64,000 bases of DNA from JAOPZW01 sp963803375 (GCA_963803375.1 CAWDMB010000012.1:1-64000); one strand, 5' to 3'. Positions 35,256 to 44,187 are shown, counted from the first letter of the stretch. Made by a program: numbers and translations. The notes: a model not told the origin generated them from the sequence alone.

Positions 35256-37028
35256 TCACGCCACGAGCTCCGCCTCGGCCTCCCCGGCGCGCGCGGCCAG
35301 AGTCGCGTAGCGCCCGCCGCGGGCCAGTAGCTCGGCGTGCGTGCCGCGCTCCGCGATCCGCCCGCTCTCGAGCACGACGATCTCGTCGGCGTCGCGAATC
35401 GTCGAGAGCCGGTGGGCGATGGCGATCGTCGTGCGGCCCTCGGCGAGGCGGTCGAGCGCGCCCTGGACGGCGCGCTCGGTCTCGTTGTCCAGCGCGCTCG
35501 TCGCCTCGTCCAGGACGAGCACGGTTGGGTTGCGCAGAACCGTGCGGGCGATGGCGATGCGCTGCTTCTCGCCCCCCGAGAAGCGGTAGCCGCGCTCGCC
35601 GACGAGCGTGTCGTAGCCCTCGGGCAACCCGGCGATGAGCTCGTGGATCTGGGCGGCGCGGGCGGCGGCCTCGAGCTCGGCGTCGGTGGCGTCGGGCCGC
35701 GCGAAGCGCAGGTTGTCGGCGATCGAGGCGTGGAAGAGGTAGGTCTCCTGCGAGACGAGCCCGACGGTGGCGGCCAGCGAGGCGAACGTCGCGTCGCGCA
35801 CGTCGACGCCGTCGATCGTCACGCGCCCCGAGGTCGGGTCGTAGAGGCGCGCGACGAGGTAGCCGAGCGTCGTCTTGCCCGAGCCGGTCTCCCCCACCAC
35901 CGCCGTCGTGGTCCCCGCCGCCACGGTCAGGTCGATCTCGTGCAGCGTGGGCGGCCCCTCGGGGTCGTAGGCGAACGCGACGTGCTCGAAGCTGACCTCG
36001 CCGGCGGGCGCCCGGAGCGCGACCGAGCCGTCGTGCTCGGCGATGTCGATCGGCAGGTCGAGGTACTCGAAGATGCGGTGAAAGAGCGCGAGCGACGTCT
36101 GGATGTCGATGCCGACCGAGAGCAGCGACTGCAGCGGGAAGAACAGCCGCGTCTGCAGCGTGGTGAAGGCGACCACGGTGCCGATCGAGATCGCGTCGCC
36201 GCCCGAGGCGATGCTCTGCCCCGCGAACCAGTAGACGAGCGCCGGCATGACCGCGAAGGCCATCTGGACGCTGGCCATGCGCCAGCGCCCGGCCATGCGG
36301 CTGCGGACCTCGAGGTCGGCGAGGTGCTCGGACTCGCGCGTGAAGCGCTGGGCCAGCTCGGGCGCGCGGCCCATCGTCTTGCCCAGGAGGATCCCGCTGA
36401 CGCTGAGCGACTCCTCGACGAGCGCGCTCATGTCCGCCAGGCGGCCCTGGCGCTGGGTGGTGATGCGCGTGCGCTCGCGCCCGACGCGGCGCGTGAGCCA
36501 GACGAAGAAGGGCAGCAGCGCGAGCGAGAAGGCGGCCAGGCGCCAGTCGAGCGCGAACATCGCGACGACGGTGGCGAGCACCGTCGTCACGTTAGAGACG
36601 ATCGAGGTCGCGGTGCTCGTGACGACGTTCTGGACGCCGCCGATGTCGTTGGCGATGCGCGACTGCACCTCGCCCGTGCGCGTCCGCGTGAAGAAGGCCA
36701 GCGAGAGCCGCTGCAGGTGGCGGAAGACGGCCGAGCGCAGGTCGTGCATGACCCGCTGGCCGACGACGTTCGAGAGCCACGTCTGCCCCACGCCGAGCAC
36801 GCCCGTGGCGATCGCGATCGCGATCATGCCGCCCACCAGCCACGTGAGCAGGCCGGTGTCGCCCTGCGGGATCGCCTCGTCGAGGACCTCGCGCAGGAGG
36901 AACGGCGAGATCATCGACAGCCCGGCCGAGAGCCCGATCAGGGCGAGCACGGTCGCGAGCCGCGCGCGGTAGGGGCGGAAGAGCCGGGCGATGCGGCGCA
37001 GCTCGCCGCGCTCGGGTCGGTCGTCCAT
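35256..37028 (-). CDS. ABC transporter, fused membrane and ATPase domains (MsbA/MDR type)
   Basis: A 590-residue half-transporter from ATG 37028; a TTG seven codons upstream is possible but TACCCT is correctly placed for the ATG. Six transmembrane segments (residues about 25-310) are followed by an ATPase with Walker A GETGSGKTT, Q-loop LVSQETYLF, signature FSGGEKQRI, Walker B VLVLDEATSALD, and H-loop AHRLST. It probably works as a homodimer exporting lipids or drugs. It follows the glycosyltransferase gene by 33 bases but has its own promoter. Confidence 0.93.
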   Translation of the reverse strand: MDDRPERGELRRIARLFRPYRARLATVLALIGLSAGLSMISPFLLREVLDEAIPQGDTGLLTWLVGGMIAIAIATGVLGVGQTWLSNVVGQRVMHDLRSAVFRHLQRLSLAFFTRTRTGEVQSRIANDIGGVQNVVTSTATSIVSNVTTVLATVVAMFALDWRLAAFSLALLPFFVWLTRRVGRERTRITTQRQGRLADMSALVEESLSVSGILLGKTMGRAPELAQRFTRESEHLADLEVRSRMAGRWRMASVQMAFAVMPALVYWFAGQSIASGGDAISIGTVVAFTTLQTRLFFPLQSLLSVGIDIQTSLALFHRIFEYLDLPIDIAEHDGSVALRAPAGEVSFEHVAFAYDPEGPPTLHEIDLTVAAGTTTAVVGETGSGKTTLGYLVARLYDPTSGRVTIDGVDVRDATFASLAATVGLVSQETYLFHASIADNLRFARPDATDAELEAAARAAQIHELIAGLPEGYDTLVGERGYRFSGGEKQRIAIARTVLRNPTVLVLDEATSALDNETERAVQGALDRLAEGRTTIAIAHRLSTIRDADEIVVLESGRIAERGTHAELLARGGRYATLAARAGEAEAELVA

Positions 37029-37036
37029 CGATATCG

Positions 37037-37042
37037 AGGGTA
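37037..37042 (-). promoter_or_regulatory. Promoter with -10 TACCCT and -35 TTGAGG
   Basis: TACCCT lies 8 bases before ATG 37028, and TTGAGG lies 17 bases further upstream. The -35 is part of a 13-base palindrome (TTGAGGTCCTCAA, 37053-37065) that also overlaps the stop of the glycosyltransferase gene and may bind a regulator. Confidence 0.6.
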
Positions 37043-37061
37043 GCGTCAAAGATTGAGGTCC

Positions 37062-38384
37062 TCAACCTTCTCGCGCGGCGGCGACGCGACCGAAGACCCG
37101 CGCGAGCCGTCCGGCGAGCGCCGGCCACGAGAAGCGCCCGAGCGCGTCGGCGCGGGCCGCCGCCCCCCGGCGGCGCCGCTCGCCGGGGTCGGCGATGGCC
37201 TCGTGGAGCGCGCGCGCCAGCGCCGTCTCGTCGTCGGGCTCGACGAGCCAGCCGGTCCGGCCGGGCTCGACGATCTCCGCCGGCCCGAAGCGCCCGACGG
37301 CGACCGCGGGCAGGCCGCAGGCCATGCCCTCGACGAGCACGAGCCCGAACTGCTCGCGCACGGAGGCGAGCGCGATCACGTCGGCGGCGTTGAGGAACGC
37401 CGGCAGCGCGGCGTGGTCGTGCCAGCCCGCGAAGAAGATCCCGTCGCCGCCGACTGCCTGCGCGGCCTCGAACGGGTGCTCGCCCTCCCACTCGCCGGGA
37501 AAGCCCCCGAGGACGACGAGCGCGGCCGGCGCGTCGGCCGCCGCGCGGGCACGAGCGAAGGCGCGGACGAGCAGCCCCATGCGCTTGACCTCGGTGAAGC
37601 GCCCGACCGTGAGGACGACCGCCCCGCGCACGAGCGACTCGAGCTCTTCGGCGCGATAGCGCACCGAGCCCTCCTGCCCGCCCGGCCGCCAGCCCTGCGG
37701 GCGCTCGACGAGGTGCTCGCGCCAGAGCGCGGCGCGGTCGACCGGGCGCGGACGGAACGCCTCGGGGTCGAAGCCGTTGGGCGCGAGCACGCAGCGCGCG
37801 GGATCGACGCCGAGCAGCTCGCTCGCGCGGGCGACCTGGTTGGCGCTCGGCACGAGCAGGCGTTCGCAGCCGGCCGCCCACGCCCGCATCCGTCGCGCCC
37901 ACGCCTCGGCGTGCTCCCAGCCCGCGGGCGCCCCGGCGGCGACGCGCTCTAGGAACAGGAGCTCGGTGCCGTGGAGCTGTCCCACGACGGGCACCTCGGG
38001 CGCGACGTGGACGGCCGCCTCGTTGATGGGCGTGAGGTGATGGAGGTGCAGCACGTCGGCCCCCGCGGCCTCGGCGCGCTCGAGCGCCCGCCCCCAGGCC
38101 GCGACGTGGGCCGCGTAGGCATCGTCGCTCACGCGCGCGAAGACGACGTCGGGCGCGCCCGGGCGGTCCTCGTAGGACGGGTGCAGGGGGGCGTCGCCGG
38201 CGGCGAACTCGATGGGGACGACGTCGAGGCCGGCGTAGAAGACACGGGCGTCGCCGCGACCGGGCTGCGAGCCCGAGACGATCGTGACGTCCCAGCCCTG
38301 CTCGGGCAGCGCCCGGGCCAGCGCGCGCGCGACGTGCGCCGAGCCGCCGCGTGGAAAGAACATCAGGGCGCTGACCAGACGCAC
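37062..38384 (-). CDS. Glycosyltransferase family 4
   Basis: A 440-residue GT-B enzyme from GTG 38384. The N-terminal acceptor domain opens RLVSALMFFPRGGSAHVARA, the glycine-rich loop of GT4 enzymes. The C-terminal nucleotide-sugar domain has VLTVGRFTEVKRMGLLVRAF and the E-x7-E motif region ASVREQFGLVLVEGMACGLP. It transfers a sugar from a nucleotide donor, probably to a lipid or polysaccharide. The exporter gene follows 33 bases later. An insertion around residues 215-260 is longer than usual. Confidence 0.9.
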   Translation of the reverse strand: MRLVSALMFFPRGGSAHVARALARALPEQGWDVTIVSGSQPGRGDARVFYAGLDVVPIEFAAGDAPLHPSYEDRPGAPDVVFARVSDDAYAAHVAAWGRALERAEAAGADVLHLHHLTPINEAAVHVAPEVPVVGQLHGTELLFLERVAAGAPAGWEHAEAWARRMRAWAAGCERLLVPSANQVARASELLGVDPARCVLAPNGFDPEAFRPRPVDRAALWREHLVERPQGWRPGGQEGSVRYRAEELESLVRGAVVLTVGRFTEVKRMGLLVRAFARARAAADAPAALVVLGGFPGEWEGEHPFEAAQAVGGDGIFFAGWHDHAALPAFLNAADVIALASVREQFGLVLVEGMACGLPAVAVGRFGPAEIVEPGRTGWLVEPDDETALARALHEAIADPGERRRRGAAARADALGRFSWPALAGRLARVFGRVAAAREG

Positions 38385-38606
38385 GCCCCATGTCTACTCG
38401 ACGGAGCGCTCGGCGCGGCGTCGCGACGACGTGGCGGGGAGGCCGCGGGCCGTGACGGGCACGGCGCTCGTCAGCCCGTCGCCAGCCGCGGGGCGAGGGC
38501 CGCTCCGGGGCCGGCCGCGGTTCCGACCCGTGCCGGCACGGCGAGCGCGGCGGCGCGAGGACGCCCCGCCGCCACGCGCGACGCCCACCGCCGATCCGCC
38601 CCGCGC

Positions 38607-38984
38607 TCAGCGGTTGCGCCGCCGCTGGGCGCGCGCGGCCCTCGCTCGTGCGCGCGAGCGCTGCTTGGCCTCGCGGCCGCGGCGGTGCGGTCCCAGGCCC
38701 GCGGCGGCCGGCGCCGCACCCCGGCCGTGGCGCCGGCGCGTGCGCTCGCGCGCGTCGCCGACGATGGCGAAGCCGATGCCTGCGAGCAGCGCGAGCCCCG
38801 CGCCGAAGATGAGCAGCTCCTGCCATGTGGCCAGGCCGCCGTTGTCGCTGCTGTCGTTCGTCACGACCGGCGCGCTCTGCGTCGTGGTCGGGGCGCCGAG
38901 CGCCGGCGCCTGCTGGGCCTCCGCCGCCGGGGCGAGCAGGGCGAGCGAGGCGAGGAGGCCGACGAGCGTGCGTCCGAGCCGCAT
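38607..38984 (-). CDS. Small membrane protein with signal peptide and basic tail
   Basis: A 125-residue protein from ATG 38984. A signal peptide (LVGLLASLALLAPAAEA) precedes a T/S/N-rich extracytoplasmic stretch, one transmembrane helix (about residues 55-77, LLIFGAGLALLAGIGFAIVG) and a highly basic cytoplasmic tail rich in R, H and A. A type I topology is expected. The tail may bind nucleic acid or acidic lipids. The family is unknown, although this architecture recurs in Solirubrobacterales-type genomes. Confidence 0.65.
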   Translation of the reverse strand: MRLGRTLVGLLASLALLAPAAEAQQAPALGAPTTTQSAPVVTNDSSDNGGLATWQELLIFGAGLALLAGIGFAIVGDARERTRRRHGRGAAPAAAGLGPHRRGREAKQRSRARARAARAQRRRNR

Positions 38985-38992
38985 GGCGCGCG

Positions 38993-38998
38993 AGGCTA
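38993..38998 (-). promoter_or_regulatory. -10 hexamer TAGCCT
   Basis: On the minus strand, 8 bases before ATG 38984 of the small membrane protein gene. Confidence 0.5.
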
Positions 38999-39149
38999 GC
39001 GCGCGACCTCGGCCCGCGGCGAGCTCCTCCCCCGCCTCCGGGCGGGCGCGCGCAAGGGGACGAGCGGGCCCGGTGCCCGGCCCCGCGCGTCGTCGAGAAC
39101 AGCACGCGCACGTGGCGACCCCGCCGCGCCGCGGTGCGGGGCGCAACCC

Positions 39150-39541
39150 TCAGCGGCGACGACGACGCGCGAGCGCAGCGAAGCCGGTGGCCATCACGCC
39201 GTTGCCGGCCCCGGCGAGCACGAGCGCCGCGCGCGCCCCCGGCCGGCGGAAGGCGGGCGAGCGGGCCCACAGCGCATCTGTGCAGAGCTCGGTCCCGCGC
39301 AGCCACGCGAGCGCCCACCAGTCGCGCGGCTCGTCGCGGACCGCCGCCACGGCGTGGGCGGCCGCGAACGTAGCCACACGGGACCGTTGCGGCGCATGAG
39401 CCAGCGTGCGTCCTCGGCCGGCGGGTCGTGGCCCAGGAGCTCGAGCAGGCGCTCGGGCGCGACCAGCGCCGTGGCGCCCAGCGCGAGGTCGAAGGCGACC
39501 ATGCCCCGGTTGTGGAGGCGCAGGAGCTTCGCGGCGGTCAT
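39150..39541 (-). pseudogene. Small membrane protein gene with a single frameshift
   Basis: ATG 39541 gives MTAAKLLRLHNRGMVAFDLA, then LLELLGHDPPAED and MRRNGPVWL. At about 39374 the reading switches to the adjacent frame, TFAAAHAVAAVRDEPRDWWA to NGVMATGFAALARRRRR, ending at 39150. Both halves are protein-like and fit one product of about 130 residues with three hydrophobic segments if one base is restored. Either the gene is newly broken or the base is a sequencing error. The family is unknown. Confidence 0.6.
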
Positions 39542-39569
39542 CACGTACCCTTGTTCCCCCTCGGCCCCC

Positions 39570-40172
39570 ATGCCTCCCAAGCAACGACATATCCGCATCG
39601 AGCAGCGCGGCGGCCTCGCCGCCATGGAGGCGCTGCAGGAGCGCTCCGACGAGGAGCTCCAGCGCGAGCAGAAGTTCAAGGCCGCGGCGCTGGCGATCCT
39701 CGGCGCCCGCGCGGCCGAGCGCTACGACGCCGACGCCTCCCGCGACTTCTTCCGCCGCGCGATCGCGGCCTCTCGCCCGCAGGAGCGCATGCAGCTGCGG
39801 CGCATGGCCGACGCCTCGTTGGCGCTGGCCGAGCGCCGGCCCGACGACCTCAAGGAGGCCGTCGAGCGCCTCGGCCAGGCACCCCCGAGCGGCCGCCAGC
39901 TCCTGTTCCTGCGGGCCATGGGGCTGCTCTCGCCGTCACCCGGCGCCCCGTGGTGGACGCGCGCGCGCGGCATCCTGCTGATCCTGCTCATCGTCGTCGC
40001 CCTGCTGGCCGTCGGCCTCGGGCTGGCGAAGCTCGTCGCGCTTCCGTTCGGCGGTGTGGGGACCGTCGTGGGCCTCCTGCTCGGCCTGGCCATCGTCGCG
40101 GCGATCCTCGGCGTGCTCGTGCTCGTCGGGCGCCGGCGCCAGGCCCGGTCGCGCGCCGCGCAGGCGAGCTAG
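39570..40172 (+). CDS. Membrane protein with N-terminal soluble domain, first gene of the murT operon
   Basis: A 200-residue protein from ATG 39570. The N-terminal 115 residues are helical and charged (RIEQRGGLAAMEALQERSDE), and two membrane helices follow (ILLILLIVVALLAVGLGLA and VVGLLLGLAIVAAILGVLVL) with a short basic tail. TACCCT (39546-39551) is a candidate promoter 18 bases upstream. It begins an eight-gene run with gaps of at most 8 bases ending with gatD. No known domain. Confidence 0.7.
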   Translation: MPPKQRHIRIEQRGGLAAMEALQERSDEELQREQKFKAAALAILGARAAERYDADASRDFFRRAIAASRPQERMQLRRMADASLALAERRPDDLKEAVERLGQAPPSGRQLLFLRAMGLLSPSPGAPWWTRARGILLILLIVVALLAVGLGLAKLVALPFGGVGTVVGLLLGLAIVAAILGVLVLVGRRRQARSRAAQAS

Positions 40173-40178
40173 GCCGCC

Positions 40179-40877
40179 GTGTGCGGCCGGTACACGCTCG
40201 CGGGCCCGGACCCGAGCGCGCTGCGCGAGCGCTTCGGGCTCGGCGAGCGCGTCGCCGTGCGCCGGCGCTTCAACGTCGCGCCGGGCGACGACGTCGTCGC
40301 CGTCACGACCGACCGCGAGGGCGCGCCGCGCGGGGACGTCCTGCGCTGGGGGCTCGTGCCGTACTGGGCGCCCGAGCCGAAGGGCCTCGGCCTCAAGCTC
40401 ATCAACGCGCGCTCGGAGACGATGGCCTCCAACGGCGCCTTCCGCGCGGCCTTCGAGCAGCGGCGCTGCCTCGTGCTCGCCGACGGCTTCTTCGAGTGGG
40501 AGCGCCGGCCCGCCGCGCCCAAGCTGCCGTGGTGGGTGACCCGCGCGGACGGCGAGCCGTTCGCGTTCGCCGGGCTGTGGGCGAGCTGGCGCGGCCCGCA
40601 GGACGTCGAGCCGCTGCGCACCTGCGCGATCGTGACGACGCACGCCAGCGCCGGCCTGGCGCGCATTCACGACCGCATGCCGGTCATGCTCGAGTCCAAC
40701 GCCGAGGTGACCTGGCTCGATCCGGCGACGCCGCCGGGCGCCCTGCGCGAGCTCTGCGTGCCGCTCGAGCGCACCGCGATGCGGGCGGTCGGCCCCGCGG
40801 TCAACGACGCGCGCCACGACGAGCCCGACTGCCTCGCGGCGGCGGACCCTGCCGCTGCGCCGGCGACGCTGTTCTGA
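40179..40877 (+). CDS. SRAP family protein (YedK/HMCES-like)
   Basis: A 232-residue protein from GTG 40179. It opens MCGRYTL, so Cys2 becomes the N-terminal nucleophile after Met removal. The other SRAP catalytic residues are present: Asn in RRFNVAPGDD, Glu in GFFEWER, and His in ARIHDRMPVML. SRAP proteins form a thiazolidine cross-link with abasic sites in single-stranded DNA and shield them. It is six bases after the membrane protein gene, within the murT operon, an odd context for a DNA-repair gene. Confidence 0.94.
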   Translation: MCGRYTLAGPDPSALRERFGLGERVAVRRRFNVAPGDDVVAVTTDREGAPRGDVLRWGLVPYWAPEPKGLGLKLINARSETMASNGAFRAAFEQRRCLVLADGFFEWERRPAAPKLPWWVTRADGEPFAFAGLWASWRGPQDVEPLRTCAIVTTHASAGLARIHDRMPVMLESNAEVTWLDPATPPGALRELCVPLERTAMRAVGPAVNDARHDEPDCLAAADPAAAPATLF

Positions 40878-40885
40878 GCGGGCCC

Positions 40886-41677
40886 GTGCCTCTCGCCGCC
40901 CGCCTCGCGCCCTACGACCACGTGCTGCTCGACCTCGACGGCTGCCTGTGGGTCGGCGACGTCCCCACGCCCCGAGCGCCCGACGCCGTGTCGGCGCTGC
41001 GCGCCGCCGGCAAGAGCATCGCCTTCATCACCAACGACGGGCGCCACGGCGAGGACGAGTTCGTGCGCAAGCTCTGGCGACTCGGATTCCGCGCCTCGCG
41101 CGAGGAGGTCGTCACCGTCGGCGGTGCCGTCCAGCACGTCCTCGCCGAGTCGGGCCACGCGACCGCGTTCGTCATCGGGTCGCCCGCCATGCACCGTCAC
41201 GTCGCCGACGCCGGGCTGCGGATCCTCAACGGCTCCGACCTCGCGGCGCGCGCGGACGTCGTCGTCGTCGCCGGCCACGACGGCTTCGACTACGCCGAGC
41301 TGCGCGGCGCGGTGAGCGCCGTGCTGCGCGGCGCCGCGCTGCTCTGCGCCTCACGCGACCCGACGTATCCGGCCGCCGACGGTCCCTGGCCCGGCACCGG
41401 TGCCGTGGTCGCCGCCGTGGAGACCGCCGGCGGCGCGGTCGCGCGCAGCGTCGGCAAGCCCGAGCCCCAGCTCTTCGCCACCGCGCTCGACCGCCTCGGC
41501 CCCGGTCGCGCGCTCGTCGTCGGCGATCGGCTCGACACCGACCTCGCGGGCGCGCGCGCGGCGGGCTTGGACGGCGCGATCGTCCTCACCGGCGCGACCT
41601 CGGCCGCCACCGCGCGCGACGCCGACCCCGCGCCGGCGTTCGTGGCGCCGTCGCTCGCCGAGCTCGTCCTGGGCTGA
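40886..41677 (+). CDS. HAD-superfamily phosphatase, NagD-like (class IIA)
   Basis: A 263-residue hydrolase from GTG 40886. Motif I is LLDLDGCLWVGD (nucleophile and acid Asp), motif II the ITNDGRHGE region, motif III lysine SVGKPEPQLF, and motif IV VVGDRLDTDLAGARAAG. The cap between motifs II and III is the large C2 type of NagD, 4-nitrophenylphosphatase and phosphoglycolate phosphatase. It dephosphorylates small sugar or nucleotide phosphates. It lies 8 bases after the SRAP gene in the operon. Confidence 0.92.
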   Translation: MPLAARLAPYDHVLLDLDGCLWVGDVPTPRAPDAVSALRAAGKSIAFITNDGRHGEDEFVRKLWRLGFRASREEVVTVGGAVQHVLAESGHATAFVIGSPAMHRHVADAGLRILNGSDLAARADVVVVAGHDGFDYAELRGAVSAVLRGAALLCASRDPTYPAADGPWPGTGAVVAAVETAGGAVARSVGKPEPQLFATALDRLGPGRALVVGDRLDTDLAGARAAGLDGAIVLTGATSAATARDADPAPAFVAPSLAELVLG

Positions 41678-41684
41678 GCGACCC

Positions 41685-41966
41685 ATGCGCCGGCGCACCC
41701 ACCACAAGCACTCGTCCACGAAGGGCTACCGGCGGCTGCTGGACCGGCTCGCTGCGCACGAGGCCGTCCACCGCGTTGCCACCGGGCGCGTGCGCCCGCG
41801 GATGGGCGCCGGTCGACCGATCGCGCCGATCTCCAAGGTGCGCCGCGTCGACAGCGGGCTCTCGATCACGATCAACTCGGACGGCGCGATCGTCGACGCC
41901 TACGTCGTCACCGATCGCCCGGACGAGGTCGTCGCGTACCTGCGCCGCGAGGGGCTGGCACGATGA
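41685..41966 (+). CDS. DUF2103 predicted metal-binding protein
   Basis: A 93-residue protein from ATG 41685. The start MRRRTHHKHSSTKGYRRLLD, with its HHKH cluster, then GRPIAPISKVRRVDSG and a closing VTDRPDEVVAYLRREGL match DUF2103, described as metal-binding because of the histidine cluster. Its stop overlaps the lipid kinase gene start (ATGA). The function is unknown; the conserved operon placement suggests an envelope-related role. Confidence 0.75.
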   Translation: MRRRTHHKHSSTKGYRRLLDRLAAHEAVHRVATGRVRPRMGAGRPIAPISKVRRVDSGLSITINSDGAIVDAYVVTDRPDEVVAYLRREGLAR

Positions 41967-42841
41967 CCGGCCCCGTGCTGCTGCTCGTCAACCCGTCGGC
42001 CGGCGCCGGGCGCGCCATGCGCGCGCTGCCCGCCGTCGAGGCGCGCCTGCGCGCGCTCGGCGTCGCCTTCGCCACCCGCCTCACGCGCGACCTCGGGCAC
42101 GCCCGCGAGCTCGCCGCCGGCGCGGCGCGCGCCGGCGAGACCGTCGTCGCGCTCTCCGGTGATGGCGTGCTCGGAGCCGTGGCGGGCGCGTTGCGCGACG
42201 TGCCGGGCGCGGTCCTCGGGGTGCTGCCGGGCGGCAAGGGCAACGACTTCGCGCGGATGGCGAGGCTGCCGCTCGACCCCGAGGCCGCCTGCGAGGTCGT
42301 AGCGCGCGGGACGGCGCGTCCGGTCGACCTGGGCGACGCCGGCGGGCGGACGTTCGTCGGCATCGCATCGCTGGGCTTCGACTCCGACGCCAACGGATTC
42401 GCCGACGCGGTCCCCGCCCGGCTCGGCCGCGGCGTCTACGCCGTCGGCGCGCTGCGGGCGCTCGCGCGCTGGCGTCCGGCCGCCTTCGAGGTCGACGTCG
42501 ACGGCGAGCGCGTCGCCTTCCGGGGCTGGAGCGTCGCCGCCGCGAACTCGGGCTCCTACGGGGGCGGGATGCTCCTCGCCCCGGACGCGCGCCTGGACGA
42601 CGGCCGCCTCGACGTCGTGCTCACGAGCGCGACGACCCGCCTTACGTTCCTGCGCACGTTCCCCAAGCTCTTCCGCGGCGCGCACGTCGACGAGCCGTTC
42701 GTGCGCGTCCTGCGCGGCGAGGAGGTCCGCGTGAGCGCCGACCGTCCGTTCACCGTCTACGCCGACGGCGAGCCGGTCGGCGAGCTGCCGATCGTCGTCC
42801 GCGCGGTCCCCCGGGCCGTGCGCGTGCTGCTGCCACGATGA
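41963..42841 (+). CDS. Diacylglycerol/sphingosine kinase-like lipid kinase
   Basis: A 292-residue protein with the DAGK catalytic fold: LLLVNPSAGAGRA, the nucleotide loop in VVALSGDGVLGAVAG and LPGGKGNDFARMARLP. The canonical GGDGT is changed to SGDGV, losing the first Gly and the Thr, so activity or nucleotide preference may differ. Family members phosphorylate diacylglycerol, undecaprenol-like or related lipids at the membrane surface. It overlaps murT by 4 bases, which fits a role in lipid-carrier or envelope metabolism. Confidence 0.85.
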   Translation: MTGPVLLLVNPSAGAGRAMRALPAVEARLRALGVAFATRLTRDLGHARELAAGAARAGETVVALSGDGVLGAVAGALRDVPGAVLGVLPGGKGNDFARMARLPLDPEAACEVVARGTARPVDLGDAGGRTFVGIASLGFDSDANGFADAVPARLGRGVYAVGALRALARWRPAAFEVDVDGERVAFRGWSVAAANSGSYGGGMLLAPDARLDDGRLDVVLTSATTRLTFLRTFPKLFRGAHVDEPFVRVLRGEEVRVSADRPFTVYADGEPVGELPIVVRAVPRAVRVLLPR

Positions 42842-44187
42842 ACGCCCTGGCGCCGAAGGTCGCGGTCGCACGCGCCGCCGGCGCGCTCTCGCGCCGGGCA
42901 GGGCGCGGCGGCACGAGCCTGCCCGGCAAGCTGCTCATGCGCCTCGAGCCGCACGCGATCGGGCTGCTCGCGGCGCGCCTGGAGCGCGGCAGCGCGGTGA
43001 TCTCCGCGACGAACGGCAAGACGACCACCGCGGCCATGGTCTCGGCGATCCTCGAGCACAGCGGCGCACGGCTCGTCCACAACCGCGCCGGGGCGAACAT
43101 GGCGGGCGGCGTGGCCACCGCGCTGGTCGGCGCCCGCCCCGACGCCGACGCCGGGCTCTTCGAGGTCGACGAGTTCTGGCTCGCGCCCGTCGCGGCCGAG
43201 CTGCGCCCGCGGGCGCTCCTGCTCGCCAACCTCTTCCGCGACCAGCTCGACCGCTACGGCGAGCTCGACACGATCGCCGAGCGCTGGGCGGCCGTGGCCG
43301 CCGCCACGCCGGGGCGCCTCGTGCTCAACGCCGACGACCCGACCGTGGCCGACCTCGGCCGCGACCGGGGGGACGCGCTCTTCTTCGGCGTGGAGGACGA
43401 CGGCATGGCCACGGAGGCGATGCAGCACGCCGCCGACGCCAAGCACTGCCGGCGCTGCGGCGCGCCCTACGTCTACGACGCGATCTACCTGGGCCACCTC
43501 GGGCGCTACCACTGCGAGCGCTGCGGCGCGCGCCGTCCCGACCCGACCGTCGCGGCCCGCGAGATCGTGCTCGAGGGCGTGCGCGCCGCGCGCTTCACGC
43601 TGCGCACGCCCGGGGGGCCACGCCAGGTCGCCCTCCCCCTCCCCGGCCTCTACAACGTCTACAACGCCCTCGGCGCCGCCGCGCTCGCGCTCGCCCTCGG
43701 TGCCGGGCTCGACGACATCGTCGCCGGCCTGGAGGCGATGGCACCGGCGTTCGGGCGCGCGGAGACCGTCCGCGCCGGCGGCCGCGACGTCTCGATCCTG
43801 CTCGTCAAGAACCCCGCCGGCGCCAACGAGGTCCTGCGCACGCTCGTGCTCGAGCCCGGCGACCACGACGTCCTTGCGGTCCTCAACGACAACGTCGCCG
43901 ACGGCCGCGACGTGAGCTGGGTCTGGGACGCGGACTTCGAGGTCCTCGCGCCGCGCGTGCGACGGGCGACGTGCAGCGGCACGCGCGCCCCCGAGATGGC
44001 CCTGCGGCTGAAGTACGCCGGCGTCCCCGTCGAGCGCATCGTCGTCGAGCCCGACCTCGCCTGCGCGCTGGACCGGGCGACGGCCGCGGCCCCCGGGCGC
44101 CTCTTCGCGCTCCCGACCTACACGGCGATGCTCGCGCTGCGCGACGTGCTCGTCGGTCGCGGCGACGCGCGGGGGTCGTTCGGGTGA
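42838..44187 (+). CDS. murT: Lipid II isoglutaminyl synthase, MurT subunit
   Basis: A 449-residue Mur-ligase-like protein. The P-loop is ISATNGKTTTAAM, and DUF1727 forms the C-terminal domain (KNPAGANEVLRTL, LNDNVADGRDVSWVWD with the catalytic Asp). A four-cysteine zinc ribbon (CRRCGAPYVYD with CERCGARRPD, about residues 203-228) is the MurT insertion. With GatD it amidates the D-glutamate of lipid II. The separation from gatD by a methyltransferase gene is unusual. Starts and stops overlap on both sides. Confidence 0.95.
   Translation: MNALAPKVAVARAAGALSRRAGRGGTSLPGKLLMRLEPHAIGLLAARLERGSAVISATNGKTTTAAMVSAILEHSGARLVHNRAGANMAGGVATALVGARPDADAGLFEVDEFWLAPVAAELRPRALLLANLFRDQLDRYGELDTIAERWAAVAAATPGRLVLNADDPTVADLGRDRGDALFFGVEDDGMATEAMQHAADAKHCRRCGAPYVYDAIYLGHLGRYHCERCGARRPDPTVAAREIVLEGVRAARFTLRTPGGPRQVALPLPGLYNVYNALGAAALALALGAGLDDIVAGLEAMAPAFGRAETVRAGGRDVSILLVKNPAGANEVLRTLVLEPGDHDVLAVLNDNVADGRDVSWVWDADFEVLAPRVRRATCSGTRAPEMALRLKYAGVPVERIVVEPDLACALDRATAAAPGRLFALPTYTAMLALRDVLVGRGDARGSFG

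Noticed and set aside
36592..39318. Very long minus-strand open frame (about 900 codons) across the ABC exporter, glycosyltransferase and membrane protein genes
   Set aside because: Composition is dominated by Arg, Gly and Ala, with no domain signature; real genes with full motifs occupy other frames of the same DNA.
39428..41677. Plus-strand open frame of about 750 codons over the murT operon start
   Set aside because: Only its last 263 codons (the HAD phosphatase) are protein-like; the rest is an out-of-frame shadow of the membrane protein and SRAP genes.
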